From Pithys albifrons albifrons (Eukaryota > Chordata > Aves > Passeriformes > Thamnophilidae), in assembly GCF_047495875.1 (NCBI RefSeq), contig NC_092497.1, forward strand, positions 4,287,437 through 4,351,436: a stretch of DNA of 64,000 nucleotides, read 5' to 3'. The position numbers were made by a program, and so were the translations under genes. Under the pieces are notes generated by a model that was not told the DNA's origin, did not search any database, and saw only the letters and a list, made by a program, of their open reading frames with translations. Positions 22,559-34,300 of this stretch are shown in pieces; position 1 is the stretch's first letter, and every line of letters begins with the position of its first letter.

Positions 22559-25500
22559 GTGCTCAAACTAACACTCGCATGTTGGAACATCAGAACCATG
22601 CTTGATACTGGGGATAGTGGATGTCCTGAGCGTCATTCTGCTCTAATTGCCCACAAACTGTCACGACTAAACATCGACATTGCTGCTCTCAGTGAAGTTC
22701 GTCTTCACAAGGAAGGGAACCTTAAAGAACATGGTGCTGGCTACACACTCTACTGGTCAGGCAAATCCAAAACCGAAAGACACCTTTCAGGAGTTGGCTT
22801 CATGATTAAAAATTCCATCACCTCCAAACTTGAAAATCTGCCGACAGGTCATTCCGATCTCATTATGTCCTTACGCCTACCTCTACACAACAAGCAACGT
22901 TGTTCTTTTTAGCGTATATGCCCCGACTCTCCAAGCTGACCCAGCGGAAAAAGACAAATTCTACACAGACCTGCACCGCCTCACCCAAAATGTTCCTGCA
23001 GATGATAAGATCATAATCCTTGGTGACTTCAACGCCAGAGTAGGCAAGAACTCTGAAGCCTGGAAAGGACTCCTGGACAAGCATGGCGTTGGAAACTGCA
23101 ACAACAGTGGATGCCTCCTGCAAGAGTTTTGTGCAGAACAGCGGCTCGCCATCACCAACACTATCTTTCAACAGAAAGACAGCCTGTAGACAACCTGGAT
23201 GCATCCTCGATCCAAGAGCTGGCACCTCATTGACTATATCTTAGTACAACAGAGAAATGTCAGCGATGTCCATCATACTCAAGTAGTGCCGAGTGCAGAA
23301 TGTCAAACATACCATCGCCTTGTGCATTACAAACTTAACCTCCACTTCAAGTCCAAACCTAAGAGAGGCAGCATTCCAAGGAGGAGGCTCCAAGTCAGCA
23401 ATCTTCAAGCAGCCACAGTGAGAGACAGCTTCCAGGTAAACCTTCAAACAAGACTTAAAGATAATCCCATAGTTCCCTCTCATGAAGGACTTTGGCAACA
23501 TATTAAAAGTTGCATCCTGCAGTCCTCTGAAGAGTCCCGAGGGTTCTCCTCTAAGCAAAACAAAGACTGGTTTGATGAAAACATTCAAGACATCCAGAAA
23601 TTTTTGAAGAAGAAGAGAACTGTTCCCCAAGCATACCTTGCTCAGCGATCTTGCCATATAAGAAAAGCTGCCTTTCATCTTGCATGCAGTAAGGTCCAAT
23701 AGAAACTTCGAGACATCCAGAAAAAATGGTGGCTCCACCTAGCAGAAAGGACACAACTATGCGCAGATTTGGGTGACCAAAGAGGATTCTATGAGGCCCT
23801 GAAAGCAGTGTACTGACCCACACACCAGATTCAAAGTCCCCTACTCAGTGCAGATGGTCAAATGCTTCTAACAGATAAAACCTCCATCCTGAACCAATGG
23901 TCTGAGCACTTTCAGACTCTCTTCAGTGCCAACCGTATAGTCCAAGGCTCAGCAATTCAGCACATTACACAACAACCGGTGAAACATGAATTGGATGCAG
24001 CCCCTACTATGGGAGAGATACTCAAGGCCATACAACAGGTGAAAACTGGCAAGGCAGCTGGGGTTGATGGAATTCCACCTGAAATCTGGAAGCGTGGAGG
24101 TCAAGCACTCCATGCCAAATTTCACAAACTTGTTGTGCGTTGCTGGGAACAAGGGGAACTACCACCAGATCTCCGTGACACAGTCATCATCACCCTGTAC
24201 AAACAGAAAGGAGAAAAATCAGACTGCTCAAATTACCAAGGTATTACTTTGCTCTCCATTGCTGGTAAAATCCTTGCAAGAGTACTTCTGAACAGATTAG
24301 TACCCACTATTACAAAAGAACTTCTACCTGAAAGCCAGTGTGGTTTCAGAGCCAATAGGAGCACCACAGACATGGTGTTTGTTCTCAGACAACTGCAAGA
24401 GAAGTGTAGGGAACAGAACAAAGGACTCTATGTAACCTTTGTTGACCTCACCAAAGCTTTTGATACTGTGAGCAGAAAAGGCCTGTGGCAGATCTTGGAA
24501 TGTTTAGGATGTCCCCACAAGTTCCCCAAAATGATCATTCTGCTACATGAGGATCAGTGTGGATAAGTCAGATATGGTGATGCACTCTCTGAGCCCTTTC
24601 CAATAACCAATGGTGTGAAACAAGGTTGCGTTCTTGCACCAACTCTATTCACAATCTTCTTCAGCATGATGCTCCAAAGAGCCACAGCACACCTTGATGA
24701 AGAAAACGGCATCTACATCCCATATCATACCGATGGAAGCCTATTCAACCTAAGGCGACTGAAGGCCCACACCAAGACCCTGAATCACCTTGTCCATGAG
24801 CTGCTTTTTGCTGATGATGCCGCCCTCGTCGCTCACACAGAAGCAGCTCTGCAGGGCTTAACATCCTGCTTTGCAGAGGCTGTTGAGCTTTTTGGGCTGG
24901 AAGTCAGCCTGAAGAAGACAGAAGTTCTCTACCAACCTGCACCTCAAGAAGTCTTCCATCAGCCCCACATCACCATAGGCAATTCAGAGCTTAAGTCAGT
25001 CTAGCAGTTCACCTATCTGGGAAGTATCATTTTCTCAGATGGTAAGATCGACAAAGAGATAGACAACAGGCTAGCAAAGGCATACAGAGCCTTCGAAAAA
25101 CTCCATAAAAGAGTCTGGTCCAATAAACACCTGAAGAAAAGTACAAAGATCAGTGTCTACAAAGCCATTGTTCTGTCTACTCTTTTATATGAGTATGAAT
25201 CATGGGTCATCTACCGGCACCACCTGCGGCTTCTCAAATGCTTCCATCAGCGCTGCCTCGGTTCAATCCTAAACATCCACTGGTCTGATTACGTGACCAA
25301 TGTGTCTGTTCTTGAACAGGCAGGGGTCACCAGTATCGAGGCCAAGCTGATCAGAACGCAGCTGTGCTGGGCAGGGCATGTCTCCAGGATGAAGGATCAC
25401 CGCCTCCCGAAGATTGTGCTCTGTGGTGAACTCACCATCAGCTACCGCAAGAGATGAGCCCCAAAGAAGAGATACAAGGACTCCCTGAAACAACACCTCA

Positions 25501-25757
25501 GCCTTGGCCATATTGACGGCCATCAGTGGTCCACTCTGGCCTCCAATCAGGATTCATGGAGACACACCATTCACGACGCTGCTGCTTCCTTTGAGAACGC
25601 ACGAAGTGTCAGTCTCGAGGAGAAAAGACAATGCAGAAAGAAACATTCCTTGACAATATCACCCAGGGAGACGTTCCGCTGTGCCTTTTGTGACCGGATC
25701 TGCCTATCCCGTATCGGCCTTTTTAGCCACGAGCACGCTTGCAGCAAGCATGGGTAG
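22559..25757 (+). pseudogene. RTE-like endonuclease / reverse transcriptase, disrupted
   Basis: About 1060 codons remain, near full length. The endonuclease covers roughly 22568-23330: WNIRT, ALSEVR, FSVYAPT, LGDFNARVG (23019-23045), WMHPRSKSWHLIDYILV. The reverse transcriptase follows, with GKAAGVDGIPPEIW, SQCGFRANRSTTDMV, motif A FVDLTKAFD (24438-24464), motif B GVKQGCVLAPTLF (from 24612) and motif C FADD (24807-24818); all three catalytic Asp residues remain. A C-terminal CX2CX12HX3C finger precedes the final stop TAG at 25755-25757. Damage: a +1 (or -2) frameshift near 22895-22905, then in-frame stops at 23187, 23700, 23814, 24564, 25002 and 25455. The THR-adjacent Asp of the endonuclease 'TDH' motif reads Tyr (23310-23312). 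No ATG was found at the natural start; 22559 is simply where the frame opens. The protein would nick DNA and prime reverse transcription of its own RNA. Confidence 0.93.
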
Positions 25758-25795
25758 TGCCCTTCTCAAATCTTCGTTCGCGAAGCCTAGCCGGG

Positions 25796-28700
25796 ATGAT
25801 AATTACAGGAAACTTGATAATATTGGAATATCTGTTGGAAATACTTGAATAATATTGTGCTCAAACCATTTGAAAGATAAAACTAAGGATCAATCATTTC
25901 ACACCAGATTTAGTATATAGGTATCAGAAATGGACTTTATTCCTCAAGGGTTACATTTTTCCATCTTTTTCCTTGATAAATTTTTCCCTTTCTAAAAATT
26001 TTTAAATTGTATGAAACAGATGGTAAGATTGTTATTTGTTTTTTTATTCATAAGTTACATAAACATTTAACACAAGTCTTCTTTTGTTGATTTTTTAGCA
26101 TTTTAAACTCATAAGTCAAGATGGGCATCTCAGGAATCAAACCTAGAACTCCCAAATCTAGATCATACCCTCCCAAAATTTTCACTGAGATAATCTTGTC
26201 TACTAGGGATCAGAGTAAAACACTCCTGACTCTCTAAGAGAAGAACTGTGATAAAACCATATCAGGAAGTAGCAAATTAAACAGCATATGGGTTCCTTCA
26301 CTGAGGAGTAAACCAGTTGTACCACTGAAAATAACAACAGGTGATCTAGCAGAGACTAACTGCAGGAAATGCCGAAATAATGCTGAAAAAAGAAATAGAA
26401 GTAAAAATGGAATGGTATGATTAGATTCCAAATTTTTATTCTGGCAGATGTGATGGGATATACTTAGGTTTTCCTCATATGAGGTATTACTCTTATTTAC
26501 CATCATCATCTACTGGATTATTTGCACGAATAAGAACTTGCTTCAGTATAAATTTCATTAATGATTTTAAACCATTGGCTCATGACCTTGTCACTGGATA
26601 TATATTATTGCAATCATCTCATCTTGTTTAGCCATGCTATCTAATGATCTGTTTCAATCAAAAGCTTGATACAGCTCTGCTTCCCTTAATATGTGTCTTC
26701 TAAGTCACAGATAAGGCACACAAAGAAATTCCATAGCAAGGCAGCAAGTGTTCCTAAATGTGATAACAATTACACAAAGTAACCAAACAAAAAACCCAAA
26801 ACAAAACAAAAACCAACAAACCTCTCCCCCAAAGAAACAACAGACAATACAAAAAAAAAGCCCCCCGACACGCCCAGATATTAAACTATTCACAGAAGTA
26901 TTTGCAGAGAAGTTTCCTATAAAAACTATCTCTTTACACATGGCATTACTGTAAATAATAATTGTCTCTAAACAAAAATTGCTTTTGTTTCTTTCGTAGT
27001 GTTTGTGATAATTTTAACATTATTAGATTCCTGCAAGGAAAAGAAGATTAAAAAGAAAACTTTCAGGTTGAAAATGAAGTGTTTCATCGTCATCATGCTT
27101 AAATGTTAAGTTGAAAACATTCTCAGACTATGCTTTTAACAGGCACCTACATTTGGTTCTGTTATTCAATGAGAATGTTAAAAAAATATAATGCTAATGC
27201 TGTGTTTATACAGCTAAAGATCCAATGGAACCACTGTTCAGATCTGTCACTGAGCATTTTCAAAGAAAAATTGAAAAACCGTATGTATTTACCCAAATAG
27301 AAAAGTACTAAATTGTTAATAATAAGAAATACTTGAAAACTTCAAGACTTCCAAAGCTCAAAAGGAGGAGTAGAGGAAAATAAGCCATTAAAAATGGTAA
27401 TTGCTTGTATCTCTTTTAAGTCGACATTAATCTGGCAACTCCAATGGTGTCCTCAGGAAAGTAAATTAGATCTCATACCTTCTCTCTGAAACTCGATGGA
27501 TATTAGATTCACTAACACTGGAAGGATTGATGTAGATTTTTTGTGGAAATGGTGGGAAGAGAAAAATACTTGAGATTAGGTCATAAATCACATATTCATC
27601 TAAACTGATATTCCCTTGTTAGGGTGCAGGTCAACTGTATCTTTATAACAGTATGTTATCTGCTCTGTCAACTAATTCAATTCCAAACTTCATTTGAATG
27701 AAAGAATCTTTGAATGTTGTTTTGTTTGTGTCCTGCTGACCAAATTCACTCATCTCATTGTGACATGACTGTGATATTAGGAGAAAATGACAATACATCA
27801 TCTTGCAATTCAAGTTCTTAAATGAAGCCAGTTGGCCTTACCCAGTAACTGACATTAAGGAATTGTAGAGCTTTTCATATTTCTAGAGAATTGGTTGTAT
27901 TTGAGACCTGAAGACAGAACAAGGAAAAAATAATAAATTTTCATTCATATTGCTTCTCCTATGTTTATTTCAACACAAAGGGGAGGAGAGAAGAGACGGC
28001 TTTCCACTAAAGGTTCCAGTTTCAAATGAGTTCATAGGGCAAGATCCCCAGCTGGCATCTTGCCTCATCAGGTTACAGGGTAAGGAAAAGCCTGAAACCC
28101 CGTTAGTTCCAGTTTAAATCCTCACAGGTTTTAATTTTGGCCATGAGTGGACAAAAATAAATAATCAGAAAAATAACTAGGATCTTTTTGAGGAAACTTG
28201 CAACTAAATTGAGTGTCATGAGCTCTTTTAGTCAAAGAACATAAAACAGGAAATCTCATACAGTCTTCTGAATTCACTTCTTGCAGTTCATAGGCCACAC
28301 ACAGTGCTGAAAACACCTATTAGGTAGTTTAGGAGTACATTATAACTCCTGGGAAATACTGCAGGTAACATTTAGCCCTTATTTTTTTTAGATTTGAGAC
28401 ATCAAGTCTAACTCAATTCTTTTCAGTTCATGAGTTCTGTACAAGAAAAGGCACATTGTCCTGTGAGTTCTGATCTTTTACAACGCTACCTAATCTTTTT
28501 AGTTGCAACAACGTAAAAATGTAACAGAAATCATATTACTCACTGAGACTAATACAGAGCTTTATCCTGTTTAAAGGTGAGTGTCTGAGCTCATAGATCT
28601 ATACAGCTCAGAAAGCTTCTGCTTCAAAATACCTTTCCTCCCTTTAAAATCCAAACAGCTAAATTATGAGAGTTATATTTAAGGTTCCAATTTCCTGGAA

Positions 28701-31026
28701 GGGTAGACTTTCTCTTTTGATGGCTGCCTAATTAGTATGCTTTAAATTTAGATGTCTTGAATTAATTGCAGCAAGAATTTCTTGAGAGAATTGGTGTAAA
28801 ATGAAGTGCACTAAATTGTGAGGTTTTCAAGCGAGTGCTGGAGGTGTTCCACCAAGCCCTTCACACATCTCTGTGACAGAAGGAGTGTAATATATTATTT
28901 TCTTATTAATTTCCAATTTAAGAAAGTCTTATGAATAATATTACTGTGGAACAAAAATAGCTAAATATAGAGGAAGATTCAGAAGGGTTTTTTTTCTTGC
29001 TTCTTTCTGTTGCTGCTAGCTACCAAATGCAAAGAAAATGTTGCAATGTATTTTTTTTTTTTTTTGACAGTGCAATGGTAATTGAAATTGTTCCCAGCTG
29101 TCTGTGAGAGAAGTGATCTCTGGGAAGCAGGTTCATCAAACCTGCAGAAGAAATCTCAGGGAGTAGTTTGACCATTCCGGACAATGTCTGCTACTAATGA
29201 ACTGCAGAGATATTTATTGTAATTGAATCAGAATTTAGGACTGAGTAAAATTTTCTGAGCAGATATTTCCACTTCTGATAGAATAAGAAGCTTAGGGCAC
29301 CCACATGCTTCAGTGAGCTGTTGGAAGTGACAAGTGATAAGTCCAGGGTGTACATTTACCACAGATTACATTTCCCCAAAGACACAGTGCATGCCAAAGA
29401 GGATTCAAGCACTGGGAACTGGAGCCCTGAGTTTGTTCCCTAAAGACAGATGGTTTGAGAAAGGAGATCCATCCTCATAACTTTCAGCATTTATCATAAC
29501 TACTGTCATATTAAAAGTCAGCATTTTAAGAAATCCCTTATTCCTGAAATTAGGATAAGGGTTGTGAGAATGCTGGGCTGAAAAAAATGTGGTGGAGAGG
29601 TGGGAACTGAGGGAAAAAAAATTGAGGGGGCAAGCAAAGGAAGACTGAAAGTCTTCTGAAGTGAAAGGAAAAAAAAAAGATTAAGAAATTCTTATACCAA
29701 GTGCCCAGCATACCCAGAGTTAGCCCTGTAGGCAGCTGCTCTATAAATAAAATGTAACTATTAAAATAGAAATCTTGTGGGTTTTGAAGGCAGATGAGCA
29801 AAAAAGGTTTCATCTTCTGTCTGACTCTGCTGGAGCCATGCTGCGTTTATCTAAGACCTGGAGGTCACTCTTTCCATAGTTTGCATGCAGAAGAATTATT
29901 GAAAAGCTTTCCTATCAGCATTTCAGTCTTTAAAGAGAACATTAAGAATATCAGCAGAGTAGCCAGTATCTAACTTGTTCAAAAAAAAAATAGAAATTGG
30001 TTCTCTAGTAATTCATTATCTGATTTATAATACATGGTAAAAGGATAAGAACTACAGGAAGATACTGGAACTTCCCAGAATTGCAGTCTACATCTACCAT
30101 CACTTGGAGTAATGAAGAATAATAAAACAAATCGTACTGTAAATAATAAATAACCTCTTCATTGTATATTTAAAAACAGAAAGTATGAAAAGGAAAATTT
30201 CCAACAGCTGAAAAACTTTAGTAGCTCTACTTAGTGCTTGTGGCACCAGTTGTTGATTTCTGTTAGAAGTAAGCTAGTCAGTATATGTTTGTTTATAAAA
30301 ACAGAAAACAAGGAGAAACAGAAAAGAAAAAAATTAAAAGAAAAGTTTTCAAAATAACAGAACAATGAATAAGATAATAAAACATTCATTTGATGAGGGA
30401 CAGTGAATCATAGCAGGCAGGAACCTCAATAGAATGCAAGGGCACAGAGGAAGGAAAACTCAAGCAAACAGAAGGAGAAGAAAAAGTAAAGTGTTTAAAA
30501 ATAGTTAGAAATGTTTTTGCAGCTGGTGCATAAAACTAGGGTTCCAACTGTTTGTCACACTGGAAGATCTGTCCATTTTCACAAGAAAGGATTTATTCTC
30601 TAGGTGTTTCTTGCAGGAGTGGGTAGGGTAAAGAAGTGTAATTGTAAAGCTAAATTGACCTAGGATTTTTCAGGAGAGAATATTGCTCTGTTATTCACTT
30701 TCTGCCATGCTTCACTCTTGCATCAGTACAGCTGATGCTTATATAGCTGCCATGCTCTGTTCCACTGGGGCTTCTTTTCATTGAGTGGGTAATTGTTGGA
30801 TTTTGCAAAAAGACCTGGGATATCTTGTGCCAGTGAGAGAGTTTTCAGCGGCTGTGTAGACCAAGGTTTCCAAACATGTAGCACACAAAACAATTTCTTA
30901 GTTGATATGTTTTCACCTCTGTGAGCTTAATAACCTTGGTGTGTTTAGCTACCACATTCAGACTTTTGGTTCCAGAGTTGGTTCCCAAACTTGACAGAGG
31001 TCCACAGGCTTATCCTGAAAAAAATG
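25796..31026. other. long unique AT-rich stretch
   Basis: Five kilobases without a recognisable gene, CR1 or LTR. It contains an A/C-rich tract at about 26781-26866 and a T run near 29049-29065. Open frames (for example 91 codons minus at 26234-26509) show no domain. Confidence 0.5.
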
Positions 31027-31162
31027 TCATAGAATGACAGAATCACAGAGCAGCGGGAATTGGAAGGGACCTCTGGAGATCCTCTAGTCCAGTTCTCCTG
31101 CTAAAACAGGTTCATCTAGGGAAGGTTACACAGGATTATGTCCAGGTGGGTTTTGCATATTT
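31027..31162 (-). mobile_element. CR1 LINE fragment, minus orientation
   Basis: Antisense CR1 terminus TCATAGAATGACAGAATCACAG, then 'ggaattggaagggacctctg gagatc' and 'ttacacaggattatgtccag'. It is truncated at about 31162, where an opposite-orientation copy begins shortly after. Confidence 0.92.
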
Positions 31163-31184
31163 ACAGAGTGGGAGATAAATGTAT

Positions 31185-31354
31185 GTTGCACAGAGAAGTT
31201 GTGGCTGCTTCATCCTTGACAGTGTTCAAGGCTGTGTTGGACAGGGTTTAGAGCAACCTGGTCTACTGAAAGGTATCCCTGCCCATGGCAAGGGGGTTGG
31301 AAAAAGATGGTCTCGAAGGTCCCTTCCAACCCAAACCATTCTGTGATTCTGTGA
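31185..31354 (+). mobile_element. CR1 LINE fragment, plus orientation
   Basis: Sense CR1 3' end with 'cagagaagttgtggctgctt', 'ggtttagagcaacctggtct', 'ccctgcccatggcaaggggg' and the terminus CCATTCTGTGATTCTGTGA. With the preceding copy it forms a head-to-head pair, 3' ends outward. The 65-codon frame overlapping it is incidental. Confidence 0.95.
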
Positions 31355-34300
31355 AACACAAGGCCCTGTCAGGTAACCCCATCAAATTTTTAAGTGCCAG
31401 CTGTCTTTTGTGTGACTCCATCAGGGGTAATCCCACAACAGCAGAATCAATTGTGTCATCACTTCACTCAGCAACAAACTAGTAATCCATTAATCAGAAA
31501 AGACCTGTTCAAAGTAAGATGCAGGGCAGGAGAGCTGATGGAGTATGCTTGTATTCTGATCCAAGACTGTGCTACAAAACATGATTATGAAGGTAATAAC
31601 AGTTTAATCAGTATAAAAAGATTTTTCAGAGGTTTTGTTTAGCTATCAAAATTTCCCTTTATGAAACTCATCATCAGTTGCTTTGCCAGATATAAGAGGA
31701 AACAGGTAGATATGTCAGGTAGATTTCTAAAGCTATTTTGAAATTCAAAAGCCCTTACTTCAAGAGAAATCCATGTGAGTTATATGCCATATCTTTAAAA
31801 ATGTGGGCCATTACACCCAAATAGCATTTCTATTGCTCTGTTTTCAAAATGCCCATAGAGAATAAATGAAACATCTTAACTGTGTTTGTAACATCCTGCT
31901 CCTCCCTCCCCAGTCCAAGAAACTCTAGGGACTAGCAAAGTGGTCATTATTTTTTCATGATACCTTCCTTACTGCCTAATTAGCAGTCCTAGTAAGAAGT
32001 AGTTCTTTACTTCAGTGAAGGAAATAATACATCAGGTCCTGTTTAATTACAACTGAAATACTGCCCCACACAGCATTGTAAGATATAGTCTCCATGGAAT
32101 AGAAAAGGATCACATATAAGATTCTCACTGGGGTCTATTTATTAGGCTTGGTTCAACAGTATCTCAAGGGGCTCATCACTCAGTGGGTTTATCAACTCTG
32201 TGCTGAAGTTTGCATAAGGCTTAACATAAACTGTGGTATAACGATGACAATTGTCATTTCCAAATGATCAGCAGCTTCATACAGGCTACACTGAGTCATC
32301 ATTTAATGTGGAACAGCTCCCCATTATTTTGCATCTCACATAAAGTGACATAAAAAACTTCTCTTGCACTGATTATTTAGAGAAGCATATCTTAGACAAA
32401 ATATAAGCATATAGCAAACCAGCATTGTCTTGAACCAAGCCCATTTCCAGACCTGGAAGAGTGTAGTGTTCTTCCTTTTTCCTGTCATCTTTGTTTCTGT
32501 GGTGGGCTCCATCTGCTTGTTTCTAAAGTATGATTTCTGGTAGCAAATTCACATGTAGATGTGTAGGTGTTTAGATTTATTTGTTTAATTTTTCCTTACA
32601 TTTGTTTGTCCAACTACAAGAGCTAATTCCCATCCCAATTTCTATTTATTTCCTCTCTTAGTAATCTTACCAGAACTGTTTGCCTTCCTGGTACCCAGGG
32701 AATAGTATGGGAAGCCATCCAAAGAGCTGTGCATATGGCTAATATATATTTGTATAAACAGATTAACTAGCTTTGCTCATGGCCTTCAGATTTTGAAAAG
32801 AGGTTAAATCCCCCTGATTACCAGATAAATCTTGGATTACAAATCAGGCTGTGGAACAAAGTATCTTATACCTAAGATCCTACATAACATACTCAGGAAA
32901 AAATGAAAATATGCTTAAAGGATTGACAGGATCATCTCTGTGAGTATAAAGGCCACACCTGAGCTGTGGATTTATGCAAAAGTCTAATCAATCTCAGTCT
33001 CTAACTGGGATCTACAAAACTATTAGATTGCCTAAACTCACAGAACAAAACATGTATTCCTATACTATTTAATCTGACAAGGTATTTTTGTATTAGTTAA
33101 GGTAATAGTATATGCCTTCAACACTCAGCTTCCACTGTGATTATAAAACTTACCACATTTGTGTCCCTAACTTACTGTATCGGCAGTTTTCCATTGTGCT
33201 TTATTAACACTGTGCATTTTCATGTCTTGTTCTGCTAATGAGATTTGGAAGTTTTATATTAAGGGCACACAGAACAGAAATCATTAACTGAAAGGTCTTT
33301 TTTTTTTCTTTTTTTTCCCCCGAAATATTAATAAAATTACATGATAATAAAATTTCAGGAGTTGCTAATAAAAACTGATTTTCATACTAATAATTCCAGA
33401 ATTTTTTTCTGAGGATGAAAGTAATGAGTCAGTTTATCCATTCTGAGAAGGAAGGACAAATCCCTGGCATTCTTACTCAAAGACAGGAGTGAAAAAGTGC
33501 AGTGGTCCATGATGCTGACCTTACCTTTATACATGTTCATCCACATTTCTACATTTTACATTTTGTTTGATCAATATCATCTCATGCAAGGGGTCAAAAG
33601 GGGAGATTCTGGTTACTGCTTGTGACTATTAGCCTCCCATGAGTTTTCCTGAAGGATTGAGGGGGATGATACTGATGCCTTGGCCTCTTCCTTAAAGAAA
33701 CACCAACCTACTGCACAGCTTCATGATGTGTCAGTGACATGACTTATTTCACTGCTTATAGTTGGAAGCTGTTCAGTGTTGGTAAATGCTTCTGATGCAT
33801 TACAGTATTCTGGTGGAATGTTGGAATCTGAGGGAATGTGTTGGATTTTTCAATGAATCTGATAGGAATTAAGTATATAATTTCACTAAAGAATTTAATA
33901 GTTAAGACCTGTGTATCAAGTCACACAGGCCTGAAATTTCTACTTTTTGTTCATGTTTAAGCATGGCAGCTTTTACAAGGTCTTGACTATAGAAGTGTCT
34001 TTCAATCTTTCCAGCTCCAGAAGAGAAAATAATTTCAGTTAATCCTCAGATACAATCTGATATGTTCTTTATAAATTCATCAGTCAAGGCTTCATCCTTG
34101 TGACCTTGTGATCCTACCAGATATTTGGGATGGCTAATTAGGTGTGCATCTGACTACTCAGTCTATGTAGTAAATGGAGAAATACAGGCACCAAAGGAGA
34201 GTGTTTGAAATCTTAGGACATATGCTGGAAATGGGACTAAACCTTGACTTAATGGCTGAAAACCAGGACAAGTGAATCTGTGTGAGTATATTAAAGCCTA

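Larger units (their letters stand above)
21797..25795 (+). mobile_element. nearly complete RTE-clade-like non-LTR retrotransposon
   Basis: A block of about 4 kb differs sharply from its AT-rich flanks in base composition and has one long disrupted coding region for endonuclease, reverse transcriptase and a C-terminal finger. The left end (near GGGAACTTCTTCGGGGACAC) and right end (near AGCCGGGATGATAATTACAG) are placed by the composition change and the end of coding, so each is approximate. About 760 bases of GC-richer 5' sequence precede the coding region. Only about 40 bases of 3' UTR follow the stop, and the short AT-rich GATGATAATTA tail is in keeping with RTE-type ends. No convincing target-site duplication was found. 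The single long ORF with N-terminal apurinic endonuclease, and its sequence style, separate it from CR1. Confidence 0.9.

Noticed and set aside
21797..25795. Target-site duplication around the RTE element
   Set aside because: GGAACTT-like and GGAAACTT-like strings occur near the two ends, but they do not sit at consistent boundaries.
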